Part shown: one piece after another, positions 63,280 to 64,000 of the stretch
Position numbering within the stretch: position 1 is the stretch's first letter
How the letters are laid out: each line of letters starts with the position of its first letter
Origin: Calliopsis andreniformis
Taxonomy: Eukaryota; Arthropoda; Insecta; Hymenoptera; Andrenidae
Direction: 5' to 3'
Length of the DNA: 64,000 nucleotides
Assembly (NCBI RefSeq): GCF_051401765.1
Contig: NW_027480423.1
Span: 19,034,001 to 19,098,000 of the forward strand
Program-made: the position numbers and the translations under genes
The notes under the pieces: generated by a model
Seen by the model: the letters and a program-made list of their open reading frames with translations, nothing else
The model's database searches: none
What the model was told of the DNA's origin: nothing

Positions 63280-64000
63280 ATACAATATAAATACAACAGT
63301 TTTTCCATCGTATAAAACGAATAATTGCAACCAGTATGAAACCTATGGTCATTTCTACTTTCCGAGCAACCTAGGCTTGACCCTAGGGCGTTGCTCCAAC
63401 AGATTGAATAGTTAGGGCCTTAGAAGTCAACGCCCGAACCGTAAAATGCAAAAAAAATACAACAGTGTTTCCATCATATAACAGGAATAATAGCAACCAG
63501 TTTGAAAGTGATGGCCAATTCTACGTTCCGGGCAACCTAGGCTACACCCTAGGGCGTTGCACCAACGGATTGAATAGTTAGGGCCTTAGAAGTCAACGCC
63601 AGAAGCGTAAAATACAATATAAATACAACAGCTTTTCCATCGTATAAAAGGAATAATTGCAACCAATGTGAAGCTAATGGTCATTTCTGCGATCCGGGAA
63701 ACCTAGGCTTCACTCTAGGGCATTGCACCACTAGATCGAACAGCTAGGGCCTTAGAAGTCAACGCCAGAAGCATAAAATACAATATAAATACAACAGTTT
63801 TTCCATCGTATAAAACGAATAATTGCAACCAGTTTGAAAGTGATGGCCAATTCTACGTTCCGGGCAACCTAGGATTCACTCCAGGGCGTTGCTCCACCAG
63901 ACCGAACAGTTACGGCCTAAGATGTCAACGCGAGGAGCATAAAACACGATATAAATACAACAGCTTTTCCATCGTATAAAACGAATAATTGCAACCAGTG
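63280..64000 (+). repeat. 5-monomer higher-order unit, copy 2, cut by the window edge
   Basis: Matches copy 1 at offset 830 right up to position 64000, which corresponds to 63170. The repeat may continue beyond the window, so this is the only higher-order unit here whose full copy number cannot be bounded. Confidence 0.85.

Larger units (their letters stand above)
1..64000 (+). repeat. Tandem satellite array, ~166-bp monomer, head to tail across the whole window
   Basis: The landmark ACGTTCCGGGCAACCTAGG (or close variants) recurs about every 166 bp from position 1 to the right edge. Early intervals are 165, 166, 166, 166, 166 and 165. A few monomers are one to three bases shorter or longer because of small indels. 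No monomer was seen in reverse orientation, and no non-satellite insertion was found. Conserved blocks in order are: ACGTTCCGGG at 1, CAACCTAGGC at 11, GGCGTTG at 31, CCACCAGATCG at 40, TTAGGGCC at 56, GAAGTCAACGCC at 67, GAAGCATAAAAT at 80, an AT-rich variable stretch at 91-108, TTTTTCCATCGTATAAAACG at 110, AATAATTGCAACCAGTGTG at 130 and GTTATGGTCATTTCT at 152. The repeat family is not one I recognise by sequence. Centromeric or pericentromeric location is inferred from period, length and higher-order organisation. Confidence 0.98.

Noticed and set aside
1..64000. CRISPR array
   Set aside because: The regular 166-bp period is due to whole-monomer similarity. There are no short identical repeats separated by unique spacers.

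Overview
The whole window is one uninterrupted array of a tandem satellite repeat. I find no genes, RNA genes, transposons, CRISPR arrays or unique sequence. The repeat unit is about 166 bp. The landmark ACGTTCC (or a one-base variant) recurs at 166, 332, 498, 664, 830 and 995, and so on to the right edge. All copies I read are head to tail on the + strand, giving roughly 385 monomers by division. Both window edges cut the array, so it extends beyond on both sides. I number the monomer from A of ACGTTCC = 1. By hand count of my consensus, positions 1-80 are about 55% GC and positions 81-166 about 28% GC (about 41% overall).

A satellite with a near-nucleosomal period, multi-monomer higher-order repeats and no interruptions points to a eukaryotic nuclear chromosome, most likely a centromeric or pericentromeric block. 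I cannot name the species. Satellites of about 166 bp are known in unrelated plants and animals (from memory, unverified: peach, Medicago, Pacific oyster), so length does not identify it. Centromere function is inference.

Layout. 1-4256: divergent monomers with short local duplications. 4257-11690: nested duplications, including a 16-monomer unit (2656 bp). 11691-13499: divergent monomers. 13500-20309: a 21-monomer unit (3488 bp), then a copy shortened to 18 monomers, then a fragment. 20310-31006: a 25-monomer unit (4142 bp), 2.6 near-identical copies. 31007-37240: mixed monomers that are the apparent source or relatives of later blocks. 37241-46453: two copies of a 3.9 kb block at offset 5300, separated by 1.4 kb related to the end of the 25-monomer domain. 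46454-52042: a patchwork of segments matching 32.1-37.0 kb in a different order. 52043-58990: a mosaic with a distinct GGCACATCATTG subfamily and a perfect-register single-monomer duplication at 58.4-58.7 kb. 58991-62449: monomers related to 12 kb and 32 kb. 62450-64000: a 5-monomer unit (830 bp) running off the right edge.

Nothing works together here as genes. The biology is array evolution: in-register duplication at many scales, linked monomer haplotypes, CpG-type variation, and several small dyads in each monomer whose integrity is toggled by the commonest variants. The short open frames in the window are by-products of the repeat: 166 is not a multiple of 3, so every frame meets stops within a few monomers, and the same peptides recur wherever the DNA was duplicated. 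All boundaries and offsets were found by eye and are good to a few tens of bases.
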